From: Halobacillus fulvus
Lineage (GTDB): Bacteria; Bacillota; Bacilli; Bacillales; Halobacillaceae
Direction of reading: 5' to 3'
NCBI GenBank assembly: GCA_004078665.1
Contig: SCFO01000001.1
Span: 336,377-400,376 of the forward strand
Length of the DNA: 64,000 nucleotides
The notes beneath the pieces were generated by a model. It was not told the DNA's origin. It did no database searches and was given only the letters and a program-made list of their open reading frames with translations. A program made the position numbers and the translations under genes. Every line of letters begins with the position of its first letter. Positions within the stretch are counted from its first letter, which is position 1. Positions 1-9,682 of this stretch are shown piece by piece.

Positions 1-1400
1 TCGAAAAAGATCAACAATGGAAACTCGTCATTGATGAAGACTTGCTAAATGAAGTGACGCATCTGGTAGAATTCCCGACAGCTTTCAGTGGTTCTTTCCA
101 CCGTGAATTCCTTGATGTCCCTGAAGAAGCCTTGATTACATCAATGAAAGAGCATCAGAGATATTTCCCTGTGCGTTCATCTGAAGGAGAATTGCTGCCA
201 CACTTCGTTGGGGTCCGGAACGGGAATGCCGAACACATTGATGTCGTAGCTCGAGGAAATGAAAAAGTGTTGAAGGCTCGACTGAAAGATGCGCAATTCT
301 TTTATGAGGAAGACCAAAAAGGATCGATCGACGAGAAGCTCAAAAAGCTAGAAAGAATGGTCTATCAAGAAGAGCTAGGAACGCTTGCTGATAAAGTGAA
401 GCGGATTGTAGCGATTACAGGCAAAATCAGTGAATGGCTTGATTTAAATGAAGAAAGTCAGAAGAAAGCGAAACGCGCAGCGGAAATTAGTAAGTTTGAC
501 CTTGTGACCCAAATGGTTGATGAGTTCACTGAGCTTCAAGGCGTCATGGGTGAGAAATATGCCCGTCTATTCGGTGAAGAGGAAGAGGTGGCTGTTGCCA
601 TCAGTGAGCATTACCTTCCTCGTCAAGCAAATGGAGAGCTGCCGCAATCGACGATTGGTGCGATTGTAAGCATAGCGGATAAACTCGATACGATCGTTGG
701 AAGTATCTCGATCGGTATTATTCCGACAGGCTCTCAGGATCCTTATGGATTAAGAAGACAGGCGATGGGTATTTTGCAGACCTTAAATGCTAAAGGATGG
801 ACAATTCCGGTTGAACATCTGATCGATCTTGTGCACCGTTTCTATGTAGAGCTTGATCTCCCCACACGCAGTGAAAAAGAAATTACTGCGGACTTGCATG
901 AGTTCTTTAAAGTCCGGGCCGCTTATCTGCTCCGTGAAGAAGGTATCGATCCTGACGTTGTAGAAGCTGTCTTAAATCAGGGAATTCATAACTTTGCCAT
1001 TGCTCGTGAGAAGGCAAAACTACTTGTCGCTAAAAGGTCCGACGCGGATTTTAAAACAGTTCATGAAGCATTGGGACGTGTGTTGAATTTAGCTGAGAAG
1101 GCAGAGATATCAGAAGTCGACCCCGCTTTATTTGAAAATGAATCTGAAAAAGAATTATACGAGGTATATAGCAGATTGAAGCCGGATTATGAAGCAGCTC
1201 TTGAAAAAGAGGATCCGGAAAGAGCGTTGGCGCTTCTTTCTGAGCTTGCTGCCCCAATCCACCATTTCTTCGATCATACAATGGTGATGGCAGAAGACGA
1301 AAAAGTGAGAAGCAACCGTTTGGGATTGTTGAATCAAATAGCAGGCGATGTGAAATCCTTTGCCGATCTAAATGCGATCCAATGGAAACAGCAGTTTTAA
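1..1400 (+). CDS. glyS: Glycyl-tRNA synthetase beta subunit, C-terminal part (5' end outside window)
   Basis: Charges tRNA-Gly with glycine together with the alpha subunit GlyQ, in the cytoplasm. The reading frame is open from base 3, so the gene begins upstream; about 466 codons are present against roughly 680 for the family, so about a third is missing on the left. The visible part has the typical beta-subunit block LLNEVTHLVEFPTAF near its start, the EHQRYFPV motif, the SIADKLDT segment and a C-terminal DALR-like anticodon-binding region ending in MVMAEDEKVRSNRLGLLNQIA. A TTG near base 42 could be mistaken for a start but lies inside the conserved block. The next gene has its own promoter, so the glyQS transcript probably ends close by, although I see no clear hairpin. 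Confidence 0.96.
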   Translation, partial: EKDQQWKLVIDEDLLNEVTHLVEFPTAFSGSFHREFLDVPEEALITSMKEHQRYFPVRSSEGELLPHFVGVRNGNAEHIDVVARGNEKVLKARLKDAQFFYEEDQKGSIDEKLKKLERMVYQEELGTLADKVKRIVAITGKISEWLDLNEESQKKAKRAAEISKFDLVTQMVDEFTELQGVMGEKYARLFGEEEEVAVAISEHYLPRQANGELPQSTIGAIVSIADKLDTIVGSISIGIIPTGSQDPYGLRRQAMGILQTLNAKGWTIPVEHLIDLVHRFYVELDLPTRSEKEITADLHEFFKVRAAYLLREEGIDPDVVEAVLNQGIHNFAIAREKAKLLVAKRSDADFKTVHEALGRVLNLAEKAEISEVDPALFENESEKELYEVYSRLKPDYEAALEKEDPERALALLSELAAPIHHFFDHTMVMAEDEKVRSNRLGLLNQIAGDVKSFADLNAIQWKQQF

Positions 1401-1410
1401 GTCTCCTTCT

Positions 1411-1439
1411 TTTACCCGTTAAATAAAATGAGATATAAT
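1411..1439 (+). promoter_or_regulatory. SigA-type promoter of ccpN
   Basis: A -35 like TTTACC (1411-1416) and a perfect -10 TATAAT (1434-1439) are separated by 17 bases, 43 bases upstream of the ccpN start. Confidence 0.6.
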
Positions 1440-1481
1440 AATGAATAGTATGTCACAGTTAGTGATTAGGGTGGTGAAAGA

Positions 1482-2111
1482 GTGGAACTTTCCAACCGGC
1501 AAGAGCAGATTATTCAAATAGTCAAAGATAACGGTCCGATTACCGGTGAAAATATAGCCGAGCGATTGAGTTTAACGAGAGCGACTCTCCGCCCGGATCT
1601 TGCCATATTGACAATGGCAGGATACTTAGACGCTAGACCTCGTGTTGGATACTTTTTCACAGGGAAAACTGGCACAGAGCTGCTAACGGAAAAGTTGAAG
1701 AAATTTAAAGTCAAAGAGTTTCAATCCGTTCCAATCGTCGTAGAAGAAGACGTGTCGGCCTATGACGCGATTTGTACAATGTTCCTTGAAGATGTAGGCA
1801 CACTATTTGTCACCAATGAAAAAACTCATCTGGTAGGTGTCCTATCGAGAAAAGATTTACTGAGGGCAAGCATTGGAAATCAGGATCTGGCCTCTATACC
1901 GGTTCATATTATTATGACGAGAATGCCGAATATTACGATATGTGAGCCGGAAGATTTGTTGTTGGATGCAGCACAGAAACTCATCGAGAAACAAATAGAT
2001 GGGCTGCCTGTCGTCAACAAAACGAGTGAGGGCTTGGAAGTCGTAGGTCGCCTTACGAAAACTAATACGACAAAAGCTCTCGTCGAGCTCGCTCGGGATG
2101 AGCATTTATAA
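1482..2111 (+). CDS. ccpN: Transcriptional repressor CcpN (HTH plus two CBS domains)
   Basis: In B. subtilis CcpN represses gluconeogenic genes (gapB, pckA) during glycolytic growth, sensing nucleotides through its CBS pair. Here an N-terminal winged helix-turn-helix (about residues 1-60, including [20 protein letters not shown]) is followed by two CBS domains (about 80-140 and 145-205). At 209 residues it matches the family length. The start is GTG, chosen for the purine-rich site GGGTGGTGAAAG just before it and because the family N-terminus [13 protein letters not shown] follows at once. yqfL lies directly downstream, as in B. subtilis, and is probably co-transcribed. The function is taken from family and synteny. 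Confidence 0.93.
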   Translation: MELSNRQEQIIQIVKDNGPITGENIAERLSLTRATLRPDLAILTMAGYLDARPRVGYFFTGKTGTELLTEKLKKFKVKEFQSVPIVVEEDVSAYDAICTMFLEDVGTLFVTNEKTHLVGVLSRKDLLRASIGNQDLASIPVHIIMTRMPNITICEPEDLLLDAAQKLIEKQIDGLPVVNKTSEGLEVVGRLTKTNTTKALVELARDEHL

Positions 2112-2133
2112 GGCAGGTGTGAGGAGGCGGAAG

Positions 2134-2946
2134 ATGGAAAAACCATTGATTTATGTATTGTCTGATTCAGTTGGGGAAACGGCTGAACTTGTAGTGAAAG
2201 CCGCGCTCAGCCAATTCGATGATGGTCCTTTTGACATTCAGAGGATTCCTTATGTTGAAGATAAAGGAACGATAAATGAAGCCGTATTGCAGGCTAAAGA
2301 ACACGAAGCGATGATTGGCTTTACATTCGTCGTCCCCGAGTTCCGGAAGCATCTTCTGAAAAAAGCGGAGGAGCACCAAATCGAATGTGTAGATATTATG
2401 GGCCCGATGATGGAAGCGATGGAGCGGCATTTAAAAGTTGAACCGAGACGCGAGCCAGGACTCGTTCATAAGTTGGATGAGGATTATTTCAAAAGAGTAG
2501 AGGCGATTGAGTTCGCTGTCCGTTATGATGATGGCCGAGATCCACGCGGAATCGCTAAAGCGGATATTGTGCTGATTGGAGTTTCCAGAACATCCAAAAC
2601 TCCTTTGTCTCAATACTTAGCACATAAAAGACTGAAGGTGGCGAACGTTCCGATCGTTCCGGAAGTCCAGCCGCCTTCTGAACTCTATCGTGTGGATCCT
2701 GACAAATGCATCGGCTTGAAGATTTCAGCTGACAAGTTGAACGGGATTCGCAAAGAGCGGTTGAAATCACTTGGTCTTGGTGATCAGGCGAGCTATGCCA
2801 ATATGAACAGAATTAATCATGAACTAGAACATTTCAACAAAGTCGTCGACCGGATCGGGTGTCACGTCATTGACGTTTCCAACAAAGCCGTTGAAGAGAC
2901 AGCTAACGTAATTTTGAATAAATTAAGAAAAGATGCTCAAGAATAG
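2134..2946 (+). CDS. yqfL: Pyruvate, phosphate dikinase / PEP synthase regulatory protein (YqfL)
   Basis: This bifunctional kinase/phosphorylase family adds phosphate from ADP to, and removes it from, a threonine of PPDK or PEP synthase, switching pyruvate-to-PEP conversion. The P-loop-like motif [15 protein letters not shown] lies near residue 149, and the N-terminus [15 protein letters not shown] is typical. The frame stays open upstream to 2098, overlapping ccpN, but ATG 2134 follows the strong site GAGGAGG and gives 270 residues, the usual length. Pairing with ccpN makes a small unit for gluconeogenic control, at the transcript and the enzyme level respectively. Confidence 0.93.
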   Translation: MEKPLIYVLSDSVGETAELVVKAALSQFDDGPFDIQRIPYVEDKGTINEAVLQAKEHEAMIGFTFVVPEFRKHLLKKAEEHQIECVDIMGPMMEAMERHLKVEPRREPGLVHKLDEDYFKRVEAIEFAVRYDDGRDPRGIAKADIVLIGVSRTSKTPLSQYLAHKRLKVANVPIVPEVQPPSELYRVDPDKCIGLKISADKLNGIRKERLKSLGLGDQASYANMNRINHELEHFNKVVDRIGCHVIDVSNKAVEETANVILNKLRKDAQE

Positions 2947-2953
2947 TACAAAT

Positions 2954-2992
2954 GACAAAAGTCGCGCTGTGGTTAAGCGCGACTTTTGTTGG
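2954..2992 (+). terminator. Terminator after yqfL
   Basis: An inverted repeat (AAAAGTCGCGCT and AGCGCGACTTTT around a 6-7 base loop) sits immediately after the yqfL stop and ends in a T-rich run. Confidence 0.8.
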
Positions 2993-3153
2993 GAATACTT
3001 CCATTAGGTAATTTTAGACATGGCGTAAAAGGAAAGAATGTATTATAATATTGTTTTGTGTAAAAACCATCAAAGAAACGAAGCACTTTTCAGAAAAGTT
3101 AAACATCATAGTTTGAGAAGGATTCTTTAATTCGCTGTAGAAGTAGTGATAGT

Positions 3154-3615
3154 ATGTGTGATCAAAAAGTGCATGTCTGGATCGATGCGGACAGCTGTCC
3201 GGTCCGGACGGAAATTATTCATGTATGTCGCAAATTTAATATCGTTCCGAACTTTATCGCGACTTTTCATCATTTTCGAAAGAGCGATGAAGGGGAAAAA
3301 TGGACGTATCTGGATGATGGTTCACAGTCGGTAGACCTGTACATTATCAATCATTCTACCAGAGGAGATATCGTGGTAACACAGGATCTTTCTCTGGCTG
3401 TATTGCTGACGTCCAAAGGGGTTTATGTGATAACCCCAAGAGGTAAACTAATAGAAGAGACGGATGCTGCAACGATTCTGAATGATAAACATATCCGGCA
3501 AAAGAGTTTAAGGCAAAAGAAGAAATGGAAAGGTCCTTCTGCTTTTAGTAAAGCAGATAGAGAACATTTCACTCATGTTTTTGAAGATTTAATGTCAATG
3601 CATGAAGGGATTTGA
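3154..3615 (+). CDS. yqxD: UPF0178/DUF188 family protein (YqxD/YaiI type)
   Basis: A cytoplasmic protein of a widespread family of unknown biochemical role, thought to have a PIN-like nuclease fold. The motif WIDADSCPVRTEI at the N-terminus and the DLSLAVLLTSKGVYVITPRG stretch are diagnostic. The length of 153 residues is normal. ATG 3154 is used; the ribosome site is weak and a GTG in another frame lies just upstream. It stands directly before dnaG, exactly as yqxD does in B. subtilis, and the 39-base gap suggests co-transcription. A TATAAT at 3044-3049 may be part of its promoter, but I see no good -35. Confidence 0.9.
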   Translation: MCDQKVHVWIDADSCPVRTEIIHVCRKFNIVPNFIATFHHFRKSDEGEKWTYLDDGSQSVDLYIINHSTRGDIVVTQDLSLAVLLTSKGVYVITPRGKLIEETDAATILNDKHIRQKSLRQKKKWKGPSAFSKADREHFTHVFEDLMSMHEGI

Positions 3616-3654
3616 GTAGATATCACGAATAATGGATTAGTATGGTGATGAAAA

Positions 3655-5466
3655 ATGGCTGGACACATTCCTGAAGAGAAAGTAGATGAAATTCGAAGAT
3701 CTGCTGACATTGTAGACGTTATAGGCGAGTATGTTGATCTGAAAAAGCAGGGAAGGAACTATTTCGGATTATGCCCGTTTCACGGCGAAAGCACTCCTTC
3801 TTTTTCCGTTTCTGCAGATAAGCAAATTTTTCATTGCTTTGGATGTGGAAAGGGTGGGAATGTATATACCTTCCTAATGGAGATCGAAGGTTACGGTTTT
3901 CTGCAGTCGGTTAAGCACTTGGCCGATCAACTGAACATTGAACTGCCGGAACAGGTGATGGATGAAGAGCCAACGGAAAGTAATAAAGAGAGTCAAGATA
4001 TTTTAGAGGCTCATCAATGGCTGGCGAAACTTTATCATCATTTGTTGAAGAATTCGAAAGAAGGTCAAAACGCTTTTCAATATTTGATAGAGCGTGGGTT
4101 CTCCGAAGAGACCATTCAAAAATACCAAATCGGGTTCTCGCCTACCTCTAAGGATTTTGTTGTCACTTTTCTAGAGAAAAAAGGCTTCCATCCGCAGACA
4201 ATGGTAAAAGCGGGGTTACTCAGTTCTAATGATCGAGGGGAATATACGGATCGCTTTAGAGGGAGAGTGATATTTCCGTTACGTAACCACCTTGGGAAGA
4301 CGGTTGCCTTTGCCGGGCGTTCCATGGGCGATCAGCAGCCTAAGTATTTAAACAGTCCCGAAACAGACCTTTTTCAAAAGGGAAAGCTTTTGTATAACTT
4401 CGATTATGCCAGAGCTACGATCCGCAAGCAGAAAAAAGTCATTTTGTTCGAGGGGTTCGTAGATGTCATCTCAGCCGATCAGGCTGGCATCCACAATGGG
4501 GTAGGCACGATGGGAACATCCATGTCTTCCACTCAGGCGAATCTTTTAAAAAGGTATGTCGATGATGTCATCATTTGTTATGATGGCGATCAGCCGGGCC
4601 TTGCAGCGGCATTAAAAGCAGCTAAACTTCTGAAAGAGACAGGCTGCCAGACATCCATCGCCAGAGTACCAGATGGAATGGATCCGGACGAATTCATCCA
4701 AAAAAACGGTGGAGATCGATTTCAACGCGAAGTGTTAGATACGAGTGAAACGTACATTGCATTCCTTATGAGTTACCTCAAAAGGGATTATAACCTTCAG
4801 CTTGAAGGAGATCGAATCACTTATATCGAAAAGGTATTACAGGAGATCGCAACACTGGATCGTGCTGTTGAGAGAGAACATCATATTAACCAGATCGCTA
4901 ATGAATTCGAGTTATCTGCAGATACTTTAAAAGAAGAAGTACAACAAATCCAAAGACAAACGGGCAGAGGTCAACGGAAAGAACAAGCGAATAGACCAGC
5001 GAAACCGGCCCAGGCTCCGATAAAGAAAAAGCTGCTACCAGCTTTTCATAATGCGGAGAGAATGCTGATTGCATATATGTTGAAAGATCCTATCATTGCT
5101 GATAAAGTTCAGGAAGAATTAGGTGGGGGATTCAACATTTCTGAGCATCAGGTCATTGTCACGCATTTATATGCTTATTATGAAGAGGGTAATGAAGCTA
5201 ATGTAAGTGATTTTATAGAAAATATTGAGGACTCATCAATAAAAAATACGATTATAGAGCTTGCAATGGCCCCCTTAAATGAAGAAGTATCAGATCAGGA
5301 AATTCATGATTGTATATCCCGGATTAAAGCTGAGAACAGCGACCGTACAGATATAAAAGCCCTGGAAGATGATTTGAAGAAAGCTGAGCAGCAGAAAGAG
5401 CATATTAAGGCGGCTGAGATTGCGATGAAAATCATCCAAAGGAAGAAAGAATTAAAAAACACCTAG
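3655..5466 (+). CDS. dnaG: DNA primase
   Basis: Synthesises RNA primers for Okazaki fragments at the replication fork, working with the DnaB-type helicase. Domains in order: CHC2 zinc finger with C40, H43, C61 and C64; the catalytic core with a TOPRIM fold, showing the glutamate motif EGFVDVI near residue 266 and the YDGDQPG motif near 307; and a C-terminal helicase-binding region after a low-complexity linker rich in Q, P and K around residues 435-455. The 603 residues match the family. The start follows GGTGAT six bases upstream. It forms the classic macromolecular synthesis operon with sigA downstream. Confidence 0.97.
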   Translation: MAGHIPEEKVDEIRRSADIVDVIGEYVDLKKQGRNYFGLCPFHGESTPSFSVSADKQIFHCFGCGKGGNVYTFLMEIEGYGFLQSVKHLADQLNIELPEQVMDEEPTESNKESQDILEAHQWLAKLYHHLLKNSKEGQNAFQYLIERGFSEETIQKYQIGFSPTSKDFVVTFLEKKGFHPQTMVKAGLLSSNDRGEYTDRFRGRVIFPLRNHLGKTVAFAGRSMGDQQPKYLNSPETDLFQKGKLLYNFDYARATIRKQKKVILFEGFVDVISADQAGIHNGVGTMGTSMSSTQANLLKRYVDDVIICYDGDQPGLAAALKAAKLLKETGCQTSIARVPDGMDPDEFIQKNGGDRFQREVLDTSETYIAFLMSYLKRDYNLQLEGDRITYIEKVLQEIATLDRAVEREHHINQIANEFELSADTLKEEVQQIQRQTGRGQRKEQANRPAKPAQAPIKKKLLPAFHNAERMLIAYMLKDPIIADKVQEELGGGFNISEHQVIVTHLYAYYEEGNEANVSDFIENIEDSSIKNTIIELAMAPLNEEVSDQEIHDCISRIKAENSDRTDIKALEDDLKKAEQQKEHIKAAEIAMKIIQRKKELKNT

Positions 5467-5504
5467 GTATTGGTTTGCATAGATAGTTGGAAGGAGGGGG
5501 ACTT

Positions 5505-6638
5505 ATGGCGGATAAGCAACAACAGCCATCACGTTCTAAAGAAACGGAAAACACGAATGAACTGACTCTTGAACAGGCGAAAGAGCAGGTACTGGAGATT
5601 GGTAAAAAGCGAGGGGTCCTCGCGTATGAGGAAGTAGCGGAGAAACTCTCGAACTTTGAACTCGACTCTGATCAAATGGATGAATTTTATGAGCATTTGA
5701 ATGAACAGGGTGTTGAGGTCATCGGTGATTCTGACTCTGACCCTAGCATGAAGCAGCTGGATAAGGAAGAGGAGTTTGACCTTAACGATTTGAGTGTTCC
5801 ACCAGGGGTTAAAATTAACGATCCTGTGCGGATGTACCTGAAAGAGATTGGCCGTGTTAATCTATTATCGGCTAAAGATGAAATCAGTCTCGCTCAGCGG
5901 ATTGAAAGTGGAGACGAAGCGGCGAAAAGGGATTTGGCAGAAGCCAACCTGCGTCTCGTCGTAAGTATTGCGAAGCGGTATGTTGGCCGTGGGATGCTTT
6001 TCCTCGATTTGATTCAGGAAGGGAACATGGGTCTTATCAAAGCGGTTGAAAAGTTCGATTACAGAAAAGGATATAAGTTCAGTACGTATGCCACTTGGTG
6101 GATTCGTCAGGCGATCACTCGCGCAATTGCCGACCAGGCCCGTACGATCCGTATCCCTGTACACATGGTTGAGACAATCAACAAGTTGATTCGTGTTCAA
6201 CGTCAGCTATTGCAGGATCTAGGTCGTGAACCGACTCCTGAAGAAATTGCTCAGGATATGGATTTGACACCAGATAAGGTTCGTGAAATTCTTAAAATCG
6301 CTCAGGAGCCTGTTTCCTTGGAAACTCCAATCGGGGAAGAAGACGATTCGCATCTTGGAGATTTCATTGAAGATCAAGAAGCGACTTCTCCATCCGACCA
6401 TGCGGCTTACGAACTTCTGAAAGAGCAGCTCGAAGATGTTCTTGATACACTAACAGACCGTGAAGAAAATGTTCTTCGATTGCGTTTTGGTTTAGACGAT
6501 GGTCGAACGAGGACATTGGAGGAAGTCGGGAAGGTGTTCGGTGTAACTCGTGAAAGAATTCGTCAGATTGAAGCGAAAGCTTTGCGTAAACTTAGACACC
6601 CAAGCCGAAGCAAACGCCTTAAAGACTTCATGGAATAA
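5505..6638 (+). CDS. sigA: Primary RNA polymerase sigma factor SigA (RpoD)
   Basis: The housekeeping sigma factor directs RNA polymerase to -10/-35 promoters. An acidic N-terminal region 1.1 is followed by region 1.2 ([17 protein letters not shown]), the nearly invariant region 2 ([20 protein letters not shown], then [17 protein letters not shown]), region 3 and region 4.2 with [18 protein letters not shown]. An in-frame GTG lies at 5487, but ATG 5505 follows the very strong site AAGGAGGGGG, giving 377 residues against about 371 in B. subtilis. The gene follows dnaG by 38 bases without a terminator, so they are probably one transcript. Confidence 0.97.
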   Translation: MADKQQQPSRSKETENTNELTLEQAKEQVLEIGKKRGVLAYEEVAEKLSNFELDSDQMDEFYEHLNEQGVEVIGDSDSDPSMKQLDKEEEFDLNDLSVPPGVKINDPVRMYLKEIGRVNLLSAKDEISLAQRIESGDEAAKRDLAEANLRLVVSIAKRYVGRGMLFLDLIQEGNMGLIKAVEKFDYRKGYKFSTYATWWIRQAITRAIADQARTIRIPVHMVETINKLIRVQRQLLQDLGREPTPEEIAQDMDLTPDKVREILKIAQEPVSLETPIGEEDDSHLGDFIEDQEATSPSDHAAYELLKEQLEDVLDTLTDREENVLRLRFGLDDGRTRTLEEVGKVFGVTRERIRQIEAKALRKLRHPSRSKRLKDFME

Positions 6639-6644
6639 AGATCA

Positions 6645-6692
6645 ACAGCTCAGGGTCCGTCATCACTTCGATGGATGCCTGGGCTTTCTTTT
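6645..6692 (+). terminator. Terminator after sigA
   Basis: A long hairpin starts 7 bases after the sigA stop: AGCTCAGG (6647-6654) pairs with CCTGGGCT (6678-6685), with inner pairing around TCATC/GATGG, followed by TTTCTTTT. Confidence 0.75.
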
Positions 6693-6728
6693 ACCCATTC
6701 GAAATCCAATGTAGAGGCGGAGAATTGT

Positions 6729-7271
6729 ATGAGTGATCACCGGAAACAAACGATTGTGAAAGAAATTCACTTCTGGAAAGAAAACCGGTTGCTACCAAAG
6801 GAATATTGTGACTTTTTGCTGGCGCTCTATGCAGGGGAGGACGACGATTCTACTGAACGACAGTCATCTGAACAGAATAGAAAGCGCCTACAAACTTCCT
6901 ATGTAGCCTTGATTCCGACACTGTTTTTATTACCGCTTTCATTTCTTGTCATTTATTTTACTGAATGGAACTGGATAATGCAAACAGGGCTTTTGTCGAG
7001 TTTTGTTGCGATTGCATGGATTCACTTTTATTGGCTAAAATATAAAGGTTCGAACTTGTATCATTATCCCTTGATTGTTAGCTTATTAATTTTCTTATTG
7101 TTGAGCGTCTGGTTTAGTCAGCAGTGGGGCGAAAATGATACATATGTATTTGCAGTGCTTTTGTTTCATCTCGTCTGTTGGCTGACAGTTGGATGGTATT
7201 GGCGTCTTCCATATCTACTGATCTCCGGCATAATCGGCCTTCTATCCGTTAGCGTTTACATTGTTTTATAA
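6729..7271 (+). CDS. Membrane protein of unknown function
   Basis: I do not recognise this protein. A cytoplasmic N-terminal segment of about 60 residues (KEIHFWKENRLLPKEYCDFL, then an acidic stretch) precedes about six closely packed hydrophobic segments between residue 62 and the end, so it is an integral membrane protein. The frame is open from 6675, but that part overlaps the sigA terminator; ATG 6729 follows GAGGCGGAG and gives 180 residues. It lies between sigA and cccA, where B. subtilis, as I recall it, has no gene, so it may be lineage-specific. The N-terminal helical piece resembles the leading segments of DUF2157-type membrane proteins, but I cannot confirm this. Confidence 0.75.
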   Translation: MSDHRKQTIVKEIHFWKENRLLPKEYCDFLLALYAGEDDDSTERQSSEQNRKRLQTSYVALIPTLFLLPLSFLVIYFTEWNWIMQTGLLSSFVAIAWIHFYWLKYKGSNLYHYPLIVSLLIFLLLSVWFSQQWGENDTYVFAVLLFHLVCWLTVGWYWRLPYLLISGIIGLLSVSVYIVL

Positions 7272-7378
7272 ATTTTCACACGTTATCTCTTTAATAAGGA
7301 GGCGATTTCAAGTAAAATAAATATAGTCGAACAGACATACGAATTCTGTCAAAGGAATACATAAGGAGGATGCATCAA

Positions 7379-7744
7379 ATGAGAAGAAACCCTGTGATTC
7401 CATTTGCAATCATCGCAGTCCTGGGTATTGTTGCTATGATCATCGTATCAGCAGCAGGAATAAACCAGCGTGAAGCTATTCAGAATGAAGAAGAGAATGG
7501 CGGAGAACAACAGGAAGAAACAGCAAGTGCAGATCCAGAACAGCTTTATCAAAATCAGTGTGCCAGCTGCCATGGCGGAGATTTGAGCGGTGGCGTTGGA
7601 CCAAACTTGCAGGACGTAGGTAGTCGATATTCTGCTGAAGAAATCCAGGATATTATTGTAAATGGTAAAGGAAACATGCCTGCAGGACTTTATACAGGTG
7701 AAGAAGCTACAGCTGTAGCGGAATGGTTAGCAGAAATGCAATAA
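7379..7744 (+). CDS. cccA: Membrane-anchored cytochrome c-550
   Basis: A small c-type cytochrome that carries electrons on the outer face of the membrane, typically to cytochrome c oxidase. An N-terminal membrane anchor (residues 5-27) is followed by an acidic, glutamine-rich linker and a heme domain with CASCH at residues 61-65 (C61 and C64 bind heme, H65 is the axial ligand). The methionine in GKGNMPAG is the likely sixth ligand. ATG 7370 touches the ribosome site AAGGAGG directly, so ATG 7379, nine bases after it, is the start. The 121 residues match B. subtilis CccA, and position after sigA is conserved. The strongly acidic linker fits a halophile. Confidence 0.93.
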   Translation: MRRNPVIPFAIIAVLGIVAMIIVSAAGINQREAIQNEEENGGEQQEETASADPEQLYQNQCASCHGGDLSGGVGPNLQDVGSRYSAEEIQDIIVNGKGNMPAGLYTGEEATAVAEWLAEMQ

Positions 7745-7758
7745 TGATGACATTATAA

Positions 7759-7800
7759 GCGAAGCTTTCTGGATTTGATTCAGGAAGCTTTTCTTTTTAT
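7759..7800 (+). terminator. Terminator after cccA
   Basis: GAAGCTTTCTG (7761-7771) pairs with CAGGAAGCTTTTC, followed by a T-rich tail, just before trmK. Confidence 0.75.
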
Positions 7801-7814
7801 GAGAGGGAATAAAT

Positions 7815-8519
7815 ATGAATGTAAATCAATTATCAGAGCGTTTGCGAAAAGTGGCGGACTATTTGCCGAGAGGGGCATATTTCGCGGATATTGGGTCCGA
7901 TCATGCGTATTTACCTTGTTATGTTTGCCTTCATGACGGGGATGCGAAAGCCGTTGCCGGTGAGGTCAATCAGGGACCATATGAGAGTGCATGGAATGAG
8001 GTAAGGTCTCATGGCCTGGAGAATCGAATAGATGTCCGGCTAGGGGATGGTCTTCAAGTAGTAGAACCGGGGGAAATCCAACAAGTTGTTGTCGCGGGTA
8101 TGGGTGGCCCCTTAATTCGTGACATACTTAACAATGGAGAAGACAAGCTGTCACGGGTGAATCGAATTGTTGTACAGCCTAATATAGATGCCCGTTCGCT
8201 GAGAAGATGGTTTTATGAGCGCGGATTTCAGCTTGTAGCTGAGGAGATTCTCGAGGAAAATGGCCACATCTATGAAATTTTAGTGGCTGAGAAAGGTGAC
8301 GCTCACGCTCCATACTCAGAGGTGGAGTTAGAGAAAGAACTGTGGCTGGGACCATTTCTTATGAGACAGAAGAATGAAGTGTTTCAAAAGAAATGGGAAG
8401 AGGAATTGAACAAAAAGCAAAAAATCCTCGAACAGATTAAACAATCAACAAAAGATCAACAAGAAAAAATCAAAGAATTCGAGCAAGAAATTCAGTGGTT
8501 GGAGGAGGTATTGAACTAA
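7815..8519 (+). CDS. trmK: tRNA (adenine-22 N1)-methyltransferase TrmK
   Basis: Methylates N1 of adenine 22 in the D-loop of tRNAs using S-adenosylmethionine. The SAM-binding Rossmann motif is visible at the N-terminus (FADIGSDHAYLPCYV), followed by VVAGMGGPLIRDIL and VVQPNIDARSLRRW, both typical of the family. The C-terminal 60 residues form a charged coiled coil (rich in K, E and Q), also usual for TrmK. Length 234 residues. The stop codon shares a base with the start of the next gene (TAATG), so the two are translationally coupled; the same pair (yqfN-yqfO) occurs in B. subtilis. Confidence 0.94.
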   Translation: MNVNQLSERLRKVADYLPRGAYFADIGSDHAYLPCYVCLHDGDAKAVAGEVNQGPYESAWNEVRSHGLENRIDVRLGDGLQVVEPGEIQQVVVAGMGGPLIRDILNNGEDKLSRVNRIVVQPNIDARSLRRWFYERGFQLVAEEILEENGHIYEILVAEKGDAHAPYSEVELEKELWLGPFLMRQKNEVFQKKWEEELNKKQKILEQIKQSTKDQQEKIKEFEQEIQWLEEVLN

Positions 8520-9634
8520 TGTCTGCTCATGTGACAGGTCAAGAGATCATCAAGAAATTTGAAGGGTGGTCCCCGAAAGCTTTTGCCTACGATTGGGATA
8601 ATGTAGGACTGCAAGTAGGTTCTTTAAACAAGCCGGTACACAAGGTGATGGTTACGCTTGATGTGCTGGAGAGAACAGTAGATGAGGCCATTCAAAAGGA
8701 TGTAGATTTGATTATTGCCCATCACCCGGTTTTATTCATTAAGCTGAAAGAGATCAATTTGGATACGCCAAAAGGAAGAGTGATTCAAAAGCTGATCAAG
8801 CATGATATAACCGTGTACGCAGCCCATACCAACCTAGACGTTGCTAAAGGCGGCGTCAATGATGCAATGGCGGATTTGCTGAACTTACAGAACACCCGTC
8901 CATTAATTCCGCAAAGGACGGACGATTTGATAAAATTAGCGGTGTTCGTCCCTGAAACACATGCGGATTCCCTGCGTGACGCCATCAGTCAGGCTGGAGC
9001 CGGTTATATCGGAAATTACAGTCACTGTACGTACCAGGTATCAGGCCAAGGAACGTTCAAACCAGAAGAAGGCACAGATCCTTATCTTGGCGAAAAAGGC
9101 AAGCTGGAGTTTGTAGATGAAAAGCGGGTCGAAACCATTGTGCCGAAGTCCAAGCTCGATCAAGTGTTGAAAGCGATGAAAGACCATCATCCATATGAAG
9201 AAGTCGCCTATGATCTTTACCCGCTGTTAAATGACGGAAAAGTTTTAGGTGTTGGTCGAGTCGGAGATTTAATCGAGCCTGAAAGCTTAGAGGATCTGTG
9301 TGAAACTGTAAAGGAAAAGTACGATGTTCCGATGGTACGTTATACAGGTGACGCGTCTAAAACAGTGAAGCGGGTGGCTTTGCTTGGAGGCAGTGGGGAA
9401 GATTATATTCATGCTGCTAAACAGAGTGGAGCGGATGTCTATATTACAGGGGATATGACGTTCCATATTGCACAGGATGCTGAGGAGATGGGGCTAGCGG
9501 TCATCGATCCCGGTCATCACGTTGAAAAAGTCGTGTTGCCACGTGTGAAAGAGTTTCTGGAGGAATACTGGGACAACGACAATCTGAACGTCATCATCTC
9601 GGAGGCGAATACGGAGCCGTTTTCGTTTAAATAA
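8519..9634 (+). CDS. yqfO: Nif3-like dinuclear metal centre protein (YqfO/GTP cyclohydrolase I type 2-like)
   Basis: A Nif3/DUF34 family member of uncertain function with a two-metal centre. The metal-binding parts are visible: HHPVLF near residue 63, HTNLDVAKGGVND near 102 and the C-terminal PGHHVEK. An inserted CutA/PII-like domain lies in the middle (about residues 130-235, with HHPYEEVAYDLYPL). ATG 8519 is chosen because GGAGGAGGT lies just upstream; an upstream in-frame start would run through that site. The 371 residues equal the Bacillus ortholog. It follows trmK with a one-base overlap. Confidence 0.92.
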   Translation: MSAHVTGQEIIKKFEGWSPKAFAYDWDNVGLQVGSLNKPVHKVMVTLDVLERTVDEAIQKDVDLIIAHHPVLFIKLKEINLDTPKGRVIQKLIKHDITVYAAHTNLDVAKGGVNDAMADLLNLQNTRPLIPQRTDDLIKLAVFVPETHADSLRDAISQAGAGYIGNYSHCTYQVSGQGTFKPEEGTDPYLGEKGKLEFVDEKRVETIVPKSKLDQVLKAMKDHHPYEEVAYDLYPLLNDGKVLGVGRVGDLIEPESLEDLCETVKEKYDVPMVRYTGDASKTVKRVALLGGSGEDYIHAAKQSGADVYITGDMTFHIAQDAEEMGLAVIDPGHHVEKVVLPRVKEFLEEYWDNDNLNVIISEANTEPFSFK

Positions 9635-9649
9635 TAAGGCTGTTACATG

Positions 9650-9682
9650 AAAAGAGACGGGGAAGGCCCGTCTCTTTTGTTA
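9650..9682. terminator. Shared terminator between yqfO and ispH
   Basis: A 12-base perfect stem (AAAAGAGACGGG and CCCGTCTCTTTT) around a 5-base loop lies between the convergent genes, with T-rich tails on both strands. Confidence 0.8.
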
